NCBI GenBank assembly: GCA_015075275.1
Contig: JABTUU010000002.1
Span: 310,001-374,000, forward strand
Reading direction: 5' to 3'
Length of the DNA stretch: 64,000 bases
Source: Anaerolineales bacterium
GTDB taxonomy: Bacteria > Chloroflexota > Anaerolineae > Anaerolineales > Villigracilaceae
Shown: in pieces, positions 24,952-34,110 of the stretch
How positions within the stretch are numbered: position 1 is the stretch's first letter
Layout of the letters: each line of letters begins with the position of its first letter
Position numbers and translations under genes: made by a program
The notes under the pieces: model-generated
Databases searched by the model: none
What the model saw: only the letters and a program-made list of their open reading frames with translations
What the model was told of the DNA's origin: nothing

Positions 24952-25557
24952 ATGGAAATTACGACCGAGATGATCAAAGAATTGCGCGGCGCCACGAACG
25001 CCGGCATTTTAGATTGCCGTAAAGCGCTCACAGAAGCCGGCGGCGATTTTCAAAAAGCGGTAGATTGGCTGCGCGAAAAAGGTATGGCGACCGCCGCCAA
25101 ACGCGCCGACCGCGAAGCCTCGCAAGGCATGGTCGAACTTTATTCACACGGAGACGGACGCGTCGGCGTGATCGTAGAAGTAAACTGCGAATCTGATTTT
25201 GTGGCGCGTTCCGAGAAATTCCGCGAACTGGCGCACGAGTTGGCGTTGCAGATTGCGGCTTCCTCGCCGCGCTATCTTAAAGCAGAAGACATTCCAGCCG
25301 ACGTTCTGGAGCGCGAGGCGGAGATCGCCCGCGCGCGCGCAAAAGAAGAAGGCAAGCCTGACAACATCGCAGAAAAGATCGTACAAGGGCGAATCGAGAA
25401 ATTCAAAGACGAGACTGTGTTGCCTCGCCAAGCGTACATTCGCGATGAGTCGATTACGGTGGAAAAGCTGATCCTTCAAACAGTCGCCGCGATCGGCGAA
25501 AACGTAATCATACGACGCTTCCAACGGTGGGAGTTAGGCGAAAGTTTGACGCATTAA
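24952..25557 (+). CDS. tsf: Translation elongation factor Ts
   Basis: 201 aa, the short form also seen in Thermus. It opens with TTEMIKELRGATNAGILDCR and KALTEAGGDFQKAVDWLREK, the conserved N-terminal UBA-like module, and continues with GVIVEVNCESDFVARSEKF, the core that contacts EF-Tu. A conserved IVQGRIEKFKDETVLPRQ segment precedes the C-terminus. It regenerates EF-Tu-GTP. It is co-transcribed with rpsB and a strong terminator follows nine bases after the stop, separating it from pyrH. Confidence 0.98.
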   Translation: MEITTEMIKELRGATNAGILDCRKALTEAGGDFQKAVDWLREKGMATAAKRADREASQGMVELYSHGDGRVGVIVEVNCESDFVARSEKFRELAHELALQIAASSPRYLKAEDIPADVLEREAEIARARAKEEGKPDNIAEKIVQGRIEKFKDETVLPRQAYIRDESITVEKLILQTVAAIGENVIIRRFQRWELGESLTH

Positions 25558-25565
25558 GAAACAAA

Positions 25566-26343
<778 letters not shown>

Positions 26344-26481
26344 ACGCCAGTTGCGGCGCGCGCTGCATAGCAAAATTCGATATTTTGGTGTATCCTTATC
26401 TCGATTTCGACAAACGATTTAAGACCTAAACTCGAACGCCTTAAGATTACATGTATCAAGAAAACTTCGTTGGAGGCTGCG

Positions 26482-27039
26482 GTGATCAAAGACATTCTTA
26501 ACGACGCTGAAACCAGAATGCGCGGAGCGCTTCAAGCGTTGCGCGACGACCTGGCGGCTGTGCGCACAGGTCGCGCCAGCCCAGGACTGGTTGAGAAACT
26601 AGCGGTAGACTATTACGGGACGCCCACGCCGCTCATGCAATTGGCTTCGATCAGCGTGCCAGAGGCGCACACAATTACGATTAAACCTTTTGACGCTTCT
26701 ACGATCAAAGCGATTGAGAAGGCGATTCAGACCTCGGAACTGGGACTCAACCCGAACAACGACGGCAAAATCATCCACCTCGGCCTTCCGCCGCTGACTG
26801 AAGAACGCCGCCGCAATTTGGTGAAGCACATTGGTCATCGGCTCGAGGAAGCGCGGATCGCTATTCGCAATATTCGCCGCGATGCGCAGAACGATATGCG
26901 CGACTTTGAAAAAGAGAAACTGATCTCGGAAGACGATTTAAAACGCGGCGAAGACGATCTGCAAAAACTTACCGACAAACACGTGGAAGAAGTTGGAACG
27001 CTCGGCAAAACAAAAGAAACCGAGATCATGGAAGTTTAA
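26482..27039 (+). CDS. frr: Ribosome recycling factor
   Basis: 185 aa from a GTG at 26482, chosen because GGAGG (26472-26476) is five bases upstream and the length then equals that of the E. coli factor. The sequence VIKDILNDAETRMRGALQ, AVRTGRASPGLVEKL, YGTPTPLMQLASISVPEA and PLTEERRRNLVKH follows the family throughout. It splits post-termination ribosomes with EF-G. It is separated from pyrH by 138 bases that hold no gene. Confidence 0.97.
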   Translation: MIKDILNDAETRMRGALQALRDDLAAVRTGRASPGLVEKLAVDYYGTPTPLMQLASISVPEAHTITIKPFDASTIKAIEKAIQTSELGLNPNNDGKIIHLGLPPLTEERRRNLVKHIGHRLEEARIAIRNIRRDAQNDMRDFEKEKLISEDDLKRGEDDLQKLTDKHVEEVGTLGKTKETEIMEV

Positions 27040-27081
27040 TGAACCGCTGCGAGATGCGCCGCGCGTCAACGAGTGAATGCG

Positions 27082-27828
27082 ATGGCTAACGCCTCTTTTA
27101 ATATTTCGCCCGAGAAATGCCCTCGTCACGTCGCTATTATTATGGATGGCAATGGGCGTTGGGCGCTTTCGCGCGGTTTACCGCGCTTGGCTGGACACAA
27201 AGCAGGCACCGAAAATTTGCGGCGCATCATCCGCGCTTCGGTAGAATTTGGCGTTAAGTATCTCACCATTTATGCATTCTCGACGGAAAATTGGGGACGC
27301 CCAAGCGAAGAAGTGCAAGGCTTAATGTTCATCCTTGAGGACGTAATTGATCGCGAACTTACCGAACTCCACAAAGAAGGAGTGCAACTGCGACACATCG
27401 GCCGTTTGGAACGCCTCGCACCCAGCCTGCAAAAAAAAGTATTGAACGCGATTGACTTAACCAAAAAGAATGATCGCCTCGTCTTAAACGTGGCGTTTAA
27501 CTACGGCGGACGCGACGAGATCGTCAACGCGATCCAACATATTATAAAAGACGGCGTTCGCCCCGAAGACGTGACGGACGAACTCGTGAATCGCTACCTC
27601 TACACGGCTGGCGTTCCCGACCCCGATCTGATCATTCGCACCTCGGGCGAATTGCGCGTCAGCAATTTTCTGATCTGGCAAGCGGCATATTCCGAATGGT
27701 ATGTTACGCCCACGTATTGGCCCGATTTTAATCGCGAGGAATATCGCCTTGCGCTTGAAACTTTCGCTTCACGCGACCGCCGTTATGGGAAAGTTTCATC
27801 GAGCGAATATGAGGCTTCTAATGCCTAA
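27082..27828 (+). CDS. uppS: Undecaprenyl diphosphate synthase (cis-prenyltransferase)
   Basis: 248 aa from ATG 27082; a GTG at 27073 in frame is an alternative. It has the cis-prenyltransferase motifs [13 protein letters not shown] with catalytic Asp and [11 protein letters not shown], then [27 protein letters not shown] and [16 protein letters not shown]. It makes the C55 lipid carrier used for murein and for surface glycans such as those encoded elsewhere in this window. Its isopentenyl diphosphate would come from the mevalonate route if that pathway is complete. It overlaps the next gene by eight bases. Confidence 0.97.
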   Translation: MANASFNISPEKCPRHVAIIMDGNGRWALSRGLPRLAGHKAGTENLRRIIRASVEFGVKYLTIYAFSTENWGRPSEEVQGLMFILEDVIDRELTELHKEGVQLRHIGRLERLAPSLQKKVLNAIDLTKKNDRLVLNVAFNYGGRDEIVNAIQHIIKDGVRPEDVTDELVNRYLYTAGVPDPDLIIRTSGELRVSNFLIWQAAYSEWYVTPTYWPDFNREEYRLALETFASRDRRYGKVSSSEYEASNA

Positions 27829-28639
27829 ACGCATTGTAACGGCGCTCGGGCTGACGGCGATCGGCTTGCCGGCGATTATCCTCGGGGGCGTTTTCTACTT
27901 TGCGGCGATCGCCGTTATCTTAGTCGGCAGCGCGCGTGAGTTCGTTCGCATGTACCGTGCGACCGGATTCGAACCGCACGAGTGGATCTCCGCCGGAAGC
28001 GTCTTGTTAATTGCCGCAGCACGCTTCTTTTTTCCTTCCACAGCAATTCCCATTCTTGTTCTATCCATCATGACGGCGATGACCTACCATGTATTCGCCT
28101 TCGAACGCGGCAGAGACAAAGCCGCGCTTGATTTTTGTATTACCGCCGCCGGCATCGTATATCTAGGCTGGCTCGGTTCATATTTGCTAGATCTGCGCGC
28201 GCTTCCAGCAGGCGGATGGTGGCTGATGTTGGTTATGCCGATGGTCTGGGCTGGCGACACTGGCGCATATTCCATCGGCGCAGCATACGGCAAGCATAAA
28301 ATGACGCCGCGCATCAGCCCAAAGAAAAGCTGGGAAGGCTACTTCGCAGGCATTTTTACTTCTGCGCTTATCGGCGCGATCTTCTCGTATGCCTATTCTT
28401 CGGTAGGGCTTCGTCCGCTAAGCGGGATGATCTCCCCGCTGCAAGGAGCATTAATCGGTGTAGCGCTTGGCGCGCTCACGCCGCTCGGCGATTTAGGCGA
28501 AAGTATGTTTAAACGTCAGAGCCACATGAAAGATTCTGGCGACGCTTTTCCCGGCCACGGGGGCATCTTCGACCGAATCGACTCATGGATTTGGGGCGCG
28601 CCGCTCGGTTACTTCTTCATACAATACTTCATCTTCTAA
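27821..28639 (+). CDS. cdsA: Phosphatidate cytidylyltransferase
   Basis: 272 aa, about seven membrane segments. Start [22 protein letters not shown] is six bases upstream. The CDP-diglyceride synthase signature is near the C-terminus: [20 protein letters not shown] then [11 protein letters not shown]. It activates phosphatidic acid with CTP for phospholipid synthesis. Its gene overlaps uppS, the usual arrangement. Confidence 0.95.
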   Translation: MPKRIVTALGLTAIGLPAIILGGVFYFAAIAVILVGSAREFVRMYRATGFEPHEWISAGSVLLIAAARFFFPSTAIPILVLSIMTAMTYHVFAFERGRDKAALDFCITAAGIVYLGWLGSYLLDLRALPAGGWWLMLVMPMVWAGDTGAYSIGAAYGKHKMTPRISPKKSWEGYFAGIFTSALIGAIFSYAYSSVGLRPLSGMISPLQGALIGVALGALTPLGDLGESMFKRQSHMKDSGDAFPGHGGIFDRIDSWIWGAPLGYFFIQYFIF

Positions 28640-28649
28640 TGGAGGATCC

Positions 28650-29639
28650 ATGGCAAACGAAAGCATACCTACTCGCAACCTAGCGCTCGAACTTGTACGC
28701 GTGACCGAAGCGGCAGCGATGGCGGCGGGACGTTTTATGGGACGCGGAGATAAAGAAGCGGCGGATCAAGCCGCTGTTAACGCAATGCGCGCGGTCCTTC
28801 AATCTGTAGAGATGAACGGCGTGATCGTCATCGGCGAGGGCGAGAAAGATAATGCGCCGATGTTATTTAACGGCGAGACCGTCGGAAGCGGTTCCGCTCC
28901 AGACGTGGACGTTGCGGTAGACCCCATTGACGGGACGCGTCCGTTAGCCTTCGGCAGATCTAACTCGCTGGCAACGGTAGCGATTGCGCCGCGTGGAACG
29001 ATGTTTGATCCCGGTCCTTTTGTGTATATGAACAAAATTGCAGTCGGACCGGAAGCGAAGGGCAAGATCAACATCGAAATGTCCATCACTGAGAACTTGA
29101 AGGCGATCGCAAAAGCGATGCGGAAAGACGTGGAAGACCTGACGACGATCATTCTCGACCGCGACCGCCATAACGATATGATCGCTGAGATTCGTAAGGC
29201 GGGCGCGCGCATCCGCCAGATTCCAGACGGCGACGTGGGCGCAGCGCTTATGACCGCCTGGCCCCATTCAGGCGTAGATGCGCTATTTGGCGTAGGCGGC
29301 ACGCCCGAAGGCGTGCTTGCTGCGTGCGCGTTGCGCGCCATGGGCGGAGAGATCCAAGGCAAACTCTACGCGCGCGACGAGGACGAACTCCGCCGCGGGC
29401 GCGAAGCGGGCTACGACTTTGAAAAAATACTCACCATGGACGATCTGGTTTCTTCAGAAGATGTGTTCTTCGCTGCGACCGGCATCACCGACGGCGAATT
29501 TCTAAAAGGCGTGCGTTATTTCGGCGACGGCGCCAGCACCGACTCAATTGTCGTACGCGGCTTGACCGGCACAGTTCGCCAGATCTCGGCGACGCATCAA
29601 ATTGATAAACTACGCACTTTCGGCGCAGTAAGTTATTAA
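28650..29639 (+). CDS. glpX: Fructose-1,6-bisphosphatase, class II
   Basis: 329 aa. N-terminal LELVRVTEAAAMAAGRFMG, metal-site GEGEKDNAPMLFNGE, VDPIDGTRPLAFGRSNSLAT with the Asp-Pro-x-Asp-Gly-Thr motif, and GVGGTPEGVLAACALRAMGG. It hydrolyses fructose 1,6-bisphosphate in gluconeogenesis and may also act on sedoheptulose bisphosphate in some bacteria. GGAGG precedes the ATG by five bases. It follows cdsA by ten bases. Confidence 0.97.
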   Translation: MANESIPTRNLALELVRVTEAAAMAAGRFMGRGDKEAADQAAVNAMRAVLQSVEMNGVIVIGEGEKDNAPMLFNGETVGSGSAPDVDVAVDPIDGTRPLAFGRSNSLATVAIAPRGTMFDPGPFVYMNKIAVGPEAKGKINIEMSITENLKAIAKAMRKDVEDLTTIILDRDRHNDMIAEIRKAGARIRQIPDGDVGAALMTAWPHSGVDALFGVGGTPEGVLAACALRAMGGEIQGKLYARDEDELRRGREAGYDFEKILTMDDLVSSEDVFFAATGITDGEFLKGVRYFGDGASTDSIVVRGLTGTVRQISATHQIDKLRTFGAVSY

Positions 29640-29679
29640 ACAAACAGAATCGAGAAGAACGCGCCCCAGCAGAATACGC

Positions 29680-29708
29680 TTGACACTCCCTATTCTTACA
29701 CGTATAAT
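29680..29708 (+). promoter_or_regulatory. Consensus sigma-70-type promoter for tRNA-Asn
   Basis: TTGACA (29680-29685), 17-bp spacer, TATAAT (29703-29708): a perfect match to the housekeeping consensus, eleven bases before the tRNA. Confidence 0.9.
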
Positions 29709-29719
29709 CTCGCTCGCCT

Positions 29720-29792
29720 TCCTCGATAGCTCAATTGGCAGAGCGAGCGGCTGTTAACCGCTAGGTTCCAGGTTCGAGACCTGGTCGAGGAG
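29720..29792 (+). tRNA. tRNA-Asn (GTT)
   Basis: Acceptor arms TCCTCGA (29720-29726) and TCGAGGA (29785-29791) pair, followed by discriminator G. The D arm, anticodon arm GCGGCTGTTAACCGC with anticodon GTT, and T arm CCAGGTTCGAGACCTGG are all regular. CCA is not encoded. It has its own promoter and terminator. Confidence 0.97.
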
Positions 29793-29797
29793 CACAC

Positions 29798-29823
29798 AAG
29801 ACCCTGCAAAGGGTCTTTTTATT
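29798..29823 (+). terminator. Terminator of the tRNA-Asn transcript
   Basis: AAGACCC, loop TGCAAA, GGGTCTT followed by a T run (TTTTTATTT). Confidence 0.88.
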
Positions 29824-29872
29824 TGCATTCTCAGATTGTATAATAACGTCGGAATAAAGAGAGGAGCGCTGT

Positions 29873-30211
29873 ATGAACTCTTTCATCGTTAACGACGCCG
29901 TCGCCTTCAAACTGGTTCGACAAGATAAGAATAAAAACGCCAAAGCGCAAGTGTTCTTCGGCGTATTATTCGGCGTACTCTTACGCTGGATATATACAAT
30001 GGCGGTAGGGGTGATCAAAGGAAGCGCGACATGGGATTTTGGCGCGTGGGCTGTCGTCGCAGCGCGGTTTATCGCCGCTCTGGCAACGACGATTTTTGTC
30101 TTTTCGGGATACTGGGAAAAGTCAAAAGACCAACCTGCCGATATGCGCTTCTTGAACGCGTTGGCGTTCGGTATTTCAATAGATATGCTCGTCGCTCCGT
30201 GGATCTCTTGA
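29873..30211 (+). CDS. Small membrane protein of unknown function
   Basis: 112 aa with three likely membrane helices (VFFGVLFGVLLRWIYTMAVG; VVAARFIAALATTIFVFSG; FLNALAFGISIDMLVAP). The N-terminus is basic and soluble. GAGAGGAG lies eight bases before the ATG and a TATAAT is at 29839-29844, so it has its own expression signals. I do not recognise the family. Confidence 0.7.
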   Translation: MNSFIVNDAVAFKLVRQDKNKNAKAQVFFGVLFGVLLRWIYTMAVGVIKGSATWDFGAWAVVAARFIAALATTIFVFSGYWEKSKDQPADMRFLNALAFGISIDMLVAPWIS

Positions 30212-30236
30212 TCGCGCGGTTAAACGTCAAATAAAA

Positions 30237-30264
30237 AAGCCGACTCATTGCGTTAAGTCGGCTT
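30237..30264 (-). terminator. Terminator for the minus-strand FmdB-like gene
   Basis: AAGCCGACT and AGTCGGCTT pair over a 10-nt loop. Read on the minus strand, the stem is followed by six T. On the plus strand there is no T run, so it mainly serves the minus-strand gene, although it may also help end the small membrane protein transcript. Confidence 0.82.
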
Positions 30265-30287
30265 AAGTTGTGAAGAGGACGGCAGCC

Positions 30288-30593
30288 TTACTCGTTCTTC
30301 GGCTCGGGCTTGCTCTTCGATTTCTTATCGCCTTTACCCGCGGATGCGGGCTTCTCATTCGTCTTTTCTTCGGTATGCGAATGAGATTTGCCTGCGGAAC
30401 TATCTCCCGAGGCGGATTTATTGTCAGTAGCATAAAACCCAGAGCCTTTGAAAATGATCTTGCTCGGGGTAATTACCTTCTTTAACGCTCTCTTTTTACA
30501 AGTGGGACAGATTTTCAGCGGCGCATCGTCAAACGATTGGTGTTTTTCAAAATGTTTGCCGCACGAACTGCAGCGATAAATATAAACAGGCAT
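30288..30593 (-). CDS. FmdB-family zinc-ribbon protein
   Basis: 101 aa from MPVYIYRCSSCGKHFE; earlier in-frame codons are unlike the family. Residues 1-45 are the FmdB/CxxC_CXXC zinc ribbon: CSSC near 8-11 and CPTC near 30-33, ending with the KIIFKGSGFYATD stretch. The rest is a Lys/Ser/Glu-rich tail. Such proteins occur widely and are proposed regulators, but their function is unsettled. Confidence 0.88.
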   Translation of the reverse strand: MPVYIYRCSSCGKHFEKHQSFDDAPLKICPTCKKRALKKVITPSKIIFKGSGFYATDNKSASGDSSAGKSHSHTEEKTNEKPASAGKGDKKSKSKPEPKNE

Positions 30594-30752
30594 GGTTCTC
30601 CTTGCTTTCAACAGCATGGCATTATAGCGCGTATGTTTATCGCAAGCAAGGGCGGTAAAGTTTAAGTTCTGTTAACATTGCAATTCCGCGCCCCCGCATC
30701 TTAAGCGAGATAGATCTCCCCTAACAGCCAAGGCGATAGTCCTTTTCTCACG

Positions 30753-31517
30753 TTACTGATTAAGTTCCCAGATGATACGCAAGCCGTCAAGCGTCAGCCA
30801 GGGCGCGATAATTTGGATAACTTCTGTTTCTTTAGCGACAATTTCAGAAAGCCCCCCAGTGGCGACGACTTTCATCTCATCGCCGAGTTCCTTGCGAAAA
30901 CGCTCGACCATACCCTCAACCATGCTCACATACCCAAACAGCAAACCCGATTGCATGGCGTGGACGGTATTGCGCCCAATAACGGAAGGCGGCGTTTGCA
31001 GATCTATATTTGGCAGTTTGGCGGCGCGGGTATACAGGGCTTCGGCGGCTAGGTTTACTCCGGCGGTGATCGCTCCGCCTAGATACTCGCCGCTCTTAGT
31101 AATGGCGTTAAAAGTGGTGGCGGTGCCAAAATCTATCACGCAAGCTGGACCGCCATATAGTTTCATCACCGCCGCCGCGTCACAGATGCGATCCGCCCCG
31201 ACCGTTTTGGGGTCTTCATATCGAACTTTAACGCCCGTTTTGACGCCCGTATCTACCACGAAAGGTTTCTGCTTTAGGTACTCTTCGCACGCCTGAACGA
31301 CGCGTCCGGTCAGCGCCGGTACAACGGAAGCGAGCGCGATGCCGGTCAAGTCTGCGATGGATTTATTCGCGTTTTGGAGCAAGCCTAGAAATTGCAAACC
31401 GTATTCATCAGACATACGGCGATGGTCGGTGGCGACGCGCCAATGCGCGCCGAGCTGGTCGCCGGCATAGAGTCCGAGCGTAAGGTTGGTATTGCCAATA
31501 TCTATAGTGAGCAACAT
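30753..31517 (-). CDS. coaX: Type III pantothenate kinase
   Basis: 254 aa. ASKHA-fold motifs: LLTIDIGNTNLTLGLY (phosphate 1), VGADRICDAAAVM with the catalytic Asp region near 110, CVIDFGTATTFNAIT (phosphate 2), GEYLGGAITAGVNLAAEAL. It carries out the first step of coenzyme A synthesis and is of the CoaX type rather than CoaA. Its ATG lies four bases after the stop of the upstream fused methionine gene, so the two are likely co-transcribed. Confidence 0.96.
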   Translation of the reverse strand: MLLTIDIGNTNLTLGLYAGDQLGAHWRVATDHRRMSDEYGLQFLGLLQNANKSIADLTGIALASVVPALTGRVVQACEEYLKQKPFVVDTGVKTGVKVRYEDPKTVGADRICDAAAVMKLYGGPACVIDFGTATTFNAITKSGEYLGGAITAGVNLAAEALYTRAAKLPNIDLQTPPSVIGRNTVHAMQSGLLFGYVSMVEGMVERFRKELGDEMKVVATGGLSEIVAKETEVIQIIAPWLTLDGLRIIWELNQ

Positions 31518-31521
31518 AACC

Positions 31522-33366
31522 TTATTTTACCTCCTCAATGATTTCCGAAACTTGATCGTAGCGATGAAATTGCGGAATCAGATACGCGCCGCTCGCCCAT
31601 GATTTGAGATTTTGAATTAACTCGACGGCGAGTTCTACGCCGACTTTCGCGCCGTCTTCGCCGGCGGCTTCGATGCGCGCCCGCGCCTCTTGAGGGATGA
31701 CAATCCCCGGCACTTCGTTATGCAAAAAGTTGGCGTGACGCGCGCTGACCAACGGCAACACGCCGACGATAATCGGTTTGTCAAATTTTCCGTGTTTGGC
31801 TTCGTAGGCTTCGATTAATTTCGGTCCGTCGTCGGGACGGTAAACAGGCTGCGTGAGGAAGAAATCCGCGCCGGCGTTGATCTTGCGCCGTAGGTTTTTA
31901 ATTTCGCTGTCCATATCTTGCGGATAAAGATTGAGCGCCGCCCCGACGAAGAAACTGGTCGGCTGACCGATGCTCGTCCCCGAATGATCCACGCCCATAT
32001 TGAATCCGCGTTTGATCAGTTTCACCAAACCCGAAGGCACAAGGTCGTAATTATCGGTCGCTTCGGGATAATCGCCGATTGAGGTCGGGTCGCCCATGAC
32101 GACGAAAATATTGCGAATGCCGAGCGCGTGAGCGGCGAGTAGATCGCCTTGCACGCGCAAAAGATTGCGTCCGCGCGTGGGAAAATGCAGCGTCGACTCC
32201 ACGCCGATTTTGCGTTGCACTAAATTGCAAACCGCCCAAGCCGACATTCGCATCCGCGCTAACGGGCTGTCGGCGACGTTGATTACATCCGCGCCAGAAT
32301 CATAAAGCAGAGAAGCGCCCGCCATCAATTTCTTGGTCGAAAGTCCGCGCGGCGGATTCATCTCTACGCAAATGGAAAACTTCCCCTCGGACAGGCGTTG
32401 AGCCAGGCGCGTCGGTTGATCGGCGGGCGCGGCGGATATCTCTTCTTCAGGCGCGAAAGAAATTTCCAGCGGCGCGGAGCTCGGCGCGGAGTCCAACGTT
32501 TTTCTCATCATCGCAATATGTTGCGGAGTCGTACCGCAACACCCGCCGACGATGACTGCGCCCGCGTCGCGGAAGAGCAACGCATACTCGCCGAAATAAT
32601 CCGCGTCGGCGGGATACATGATGCGTCCGTTGGCTTGTTGGGGCCAGCCGGCGTTTGGCTTGACGCTAAAACGCGCATTGGGTTCGGTTTGGCGCATCCG
32701 TTTGAGGATTCGCAATATTTGCAAAGGTCCGCCGGAACAATTGACTCCAATCACGTCCGCGCCGGCGACGACAAGACGGCGCGCCACTTTAGTCGGCGAA
32801 TCGCCTAAGAGGGTTACGTCGTCGCGGGTGAAAGTCATCGAAGCGACGACTGGCAGCGTCGAATTTTCTTTCGCGGCGGCGATCGCTTCTTGCGTTTCAT
32901 ACAAGTCGGCGATGGTTTCGATAACGAGTAAGTCCGCGCCCGCCTCGGTCAACGCAACAACTTGTTCCGCAAATGCCGCGCGCGCCTCTTCCAATTTGAC
33001 GCGCCCATAAGGGACAAGTCGCACGCCCAAGGGACCAATATCGCCCGCGACAAAAACATCTTTGAAGGAAGCCGCCACTACGCGTTTAGCGAGTTCCACG
33101 CCTGCGCGATTGATCTGCGCGACGTTGTTTTGCAAACCGTGTTTCGTCAACTTATAGCGATTCGCGCCGAAGGTGTTCGTGATAACCAACTGCGCGCCCG
33201 CTTCGATGTACTCGCGGTGAATCTCCGCCACAACGGAAGGGTTGACGAGGTTGAGTTCGTCGAAGCATTTGTCAAAGCCGACTCCGTGCGCATGAAGCAT
33301 CGTTCCCATCGCGCCGTCGGCGAGGAGGGTTTGAAAGGAAACGAAGTCGAGGAATTTATTTGTCAT
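31522..33366 (-). CDS. Fused homocysteine S-methyltransferase / methylenetetrahydrofolate reductase
   Basis: 614 aa from MTNKFLDFVSFQT; AGGA precedes this ATG. An upstream in-frame start lies in a palindromic repeat and is rejected. Residues 1-290 are the homocysteine methyltransferase (DGAMGTMLHAHG; zinc-binding Cys in IGVNCSGGP and in VIVGGCCGTTPQHI). Residues 320-614 are the MTHFR barrel (FSICVEMNPPRG; TLHFPTRGRN; FVVMGDPTSIGD). It would supply 5-methyltetrahydrofolate and possibly methylate homocysteine from another donor such as S-methylmethionine or a betaine-like compound. It belongs to the same minus-strand run as metH and the SAM riboswitch. Fused proteins of this type are known in several bacterial groups. 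Confidence 0.95.
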   Translation of the reverse strand: MTNKFLDFVSFQTLLADGAMGTMLHAHGVGFDKCFDELNLVNPSVVAEIHREYIEAGAQLVITNTFGANRYKLTKHGLQNNVAQINRAGVELAKRVVAASFKDVFVAGDIGPLGVRLVPYGRVKLEEARAAFAEQVVALTEAGADLLVIETIADLYETQEAIAAAKENSTLPVVASMTFTRDDVTLLGDSPTKVARRLVVAGADVIGVNCSGGPLQILRILKRMRQTEPNARFSVKPNAGWPQQANGRIMYPADADYFGEYALLFRDAGAVIVGGCCGTTPQHIAMMRKTLDSAPSSAPLEISFAPEEEISAAPADQPTRLAQRLSEGKFSICVEMNPPRGLSTKKLMAGASLLYDSGADVINVADSPLARMRMSAWAVCNLVQRKIGVESTLHFPTRGRNLLRVQGDLLAAHALGIRNIFVVMGDPTSIGDYPEATDNYDLVPSGLVKLIKRGFNMGVDHSGTSIGQPTSFFVGAALNLYPQDMDSEIKNLRRKINAGADFFLTQPVYRPDDGPKLIEAYEAKHGKFDKPIIVGVLPLVSARHANFLHNEVPGIVIPQEARARIEAAGEDGAKVGVELAVELIQNLKSWASGAYLIPQFHRYDQVSEIIEEVK

Positions 33367-33381
33367 GTTTGTCCTTTTGTA

Positions 33382-33430
33382 GGACAAATTGCCAATTTGT
33401 CCCATAACGACTCAAATTGGCAATTTGAGT
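33382..33430. repeat. Two palindromes next to RayT
   Basis: GGACAAATTGCCAATTTGTCC (33382-33402) is a near-perfect palindrome, and a related palindrome, ACTCAAATTGGCAATTTGAG followed by T, occupies 33410-33430 and touches the RayT stop codon. They lie between the RayT gene and the downstream fused methionine gene. Confidence 0.85.
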
Positions 33431-34077
33431 TACATATTGTATTTGCAATATGTCCATTTCCATTTTTTCCAGTCATTCACCAAACCTGCTTTGACTGGAT
33501 TATAGATCACATATTTTATGATCCGTCCCAATTCACTCTCATCACGAACATAGTGGTCGTAGTTCTCGTGTTGCCAGAAAGCGCCCTCGCGTCCCAAAAT
33601 CTTGTTTGCTTCCAAAGCCGTATGTAGCTTAAGCGAGTGCATGATCGTCGAAAGCGAAAAATATTTGCCGTTCGATCCCTCGAGCGGGGCAAACACCACA
33701 TGTCCATGATTTGGCATAATCGAAAACGTTTCCAGGTCGTACACTTTGCCGTCTCGATAATGCAGGCTTTCCGCTACAAGGTCTGCTATTTGTGGATTGG
33801 AGAGATATTTCTCGCCATGAGCAAGCGTGTCAAGCGCGTCATCCCATTTGCCGAAAAAGCGGCGATGCGCCAAATAGAGTTGTTTTTCTCGTTCCTCATT
33901 GTCGGACATCTGAGCAATCTTCTTTTCGACTTCTTCCTTTTCCATTCTCAATTTTTCAATTACTTCTTTGGGAAGCGAATTTGCCAGTCGAAAAGTAATG
34001 AATAGCGTTGCTCCCTCGGGCTGGATATGGGGAAGATTTCGGCGATAGTAATTCTTGTAGGAAAATTGACTCACAGA
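33430..34077 (-). CDS. REP-associated tyrosine transposase (RayT/TnpA-REP)
   Basis: 215 aa from a GTG at 34077; GGGAG five bases upstream supports this start. The HUH motif is in FSIMPNHGHVVFAP near residue 125 (His-x-His). The probable catalytic Tyr is in HENYDHYVRDESELGRIIKY near 185, followed by VIYNPVKAGLVNDW, a signature of Y1-type REP transposases. A Glu/Lys-rich helix near residues 45-70 interrupts the domain relative to the shortest members. RayT proteins nick and move REP-type hairpins in other bacteria. Here palindromes flank the gene on both sides (33382-33430 and 34086-34110), and a relative sits inside hmgA. It lies between metH and the fused methionine gene, in the same orientation. 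Confidence 0.88.
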   Translation of the reverse strand, partial: SVSQFSYKNYYRRNLPHIQPEGATLFITFRLANSLPKEVIEKLRMEKEEVEKKIAQMSDNEEREKQLYLAHRRFFGKWDDALDTLAHGEKYLSNPQIADLVAESLHYRDGKVYDLETFSIMPNHGHVVFAPLEGSNGKYFSLSTIMHSLKLHTALEANKILGREGAFWQHENYDHYVRDESELGRIIKYVIYNPVKAGLVNDWKKWKWTYCKYNM

Positions 34078-34085
34078 GTCTCCCG

Positions 34086-34110
34086 TAGAACAAATTAGCA
34101 ATTTGTTCTA
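34086..34110. repeat. Palindrome between metH and RayT
   Basis: TAGAACAAATTAGCAATTTG followed by TTCTA: arms TAGAACAAATT and its inverse around a short centre. It shares CAAATT..CAATTTG with the palindromes on the other side of RayT, and overlaps the last bases of metH. Confidence 0.82.

Noticed and set aside
33367..33405. Upstream start for the methyltransferase-MTHFR fusion
   Set aside because: The added residues (GQIGNLSY) are encoded by the palindromic repeat, and a ribosome site supports the ATG at 33366.
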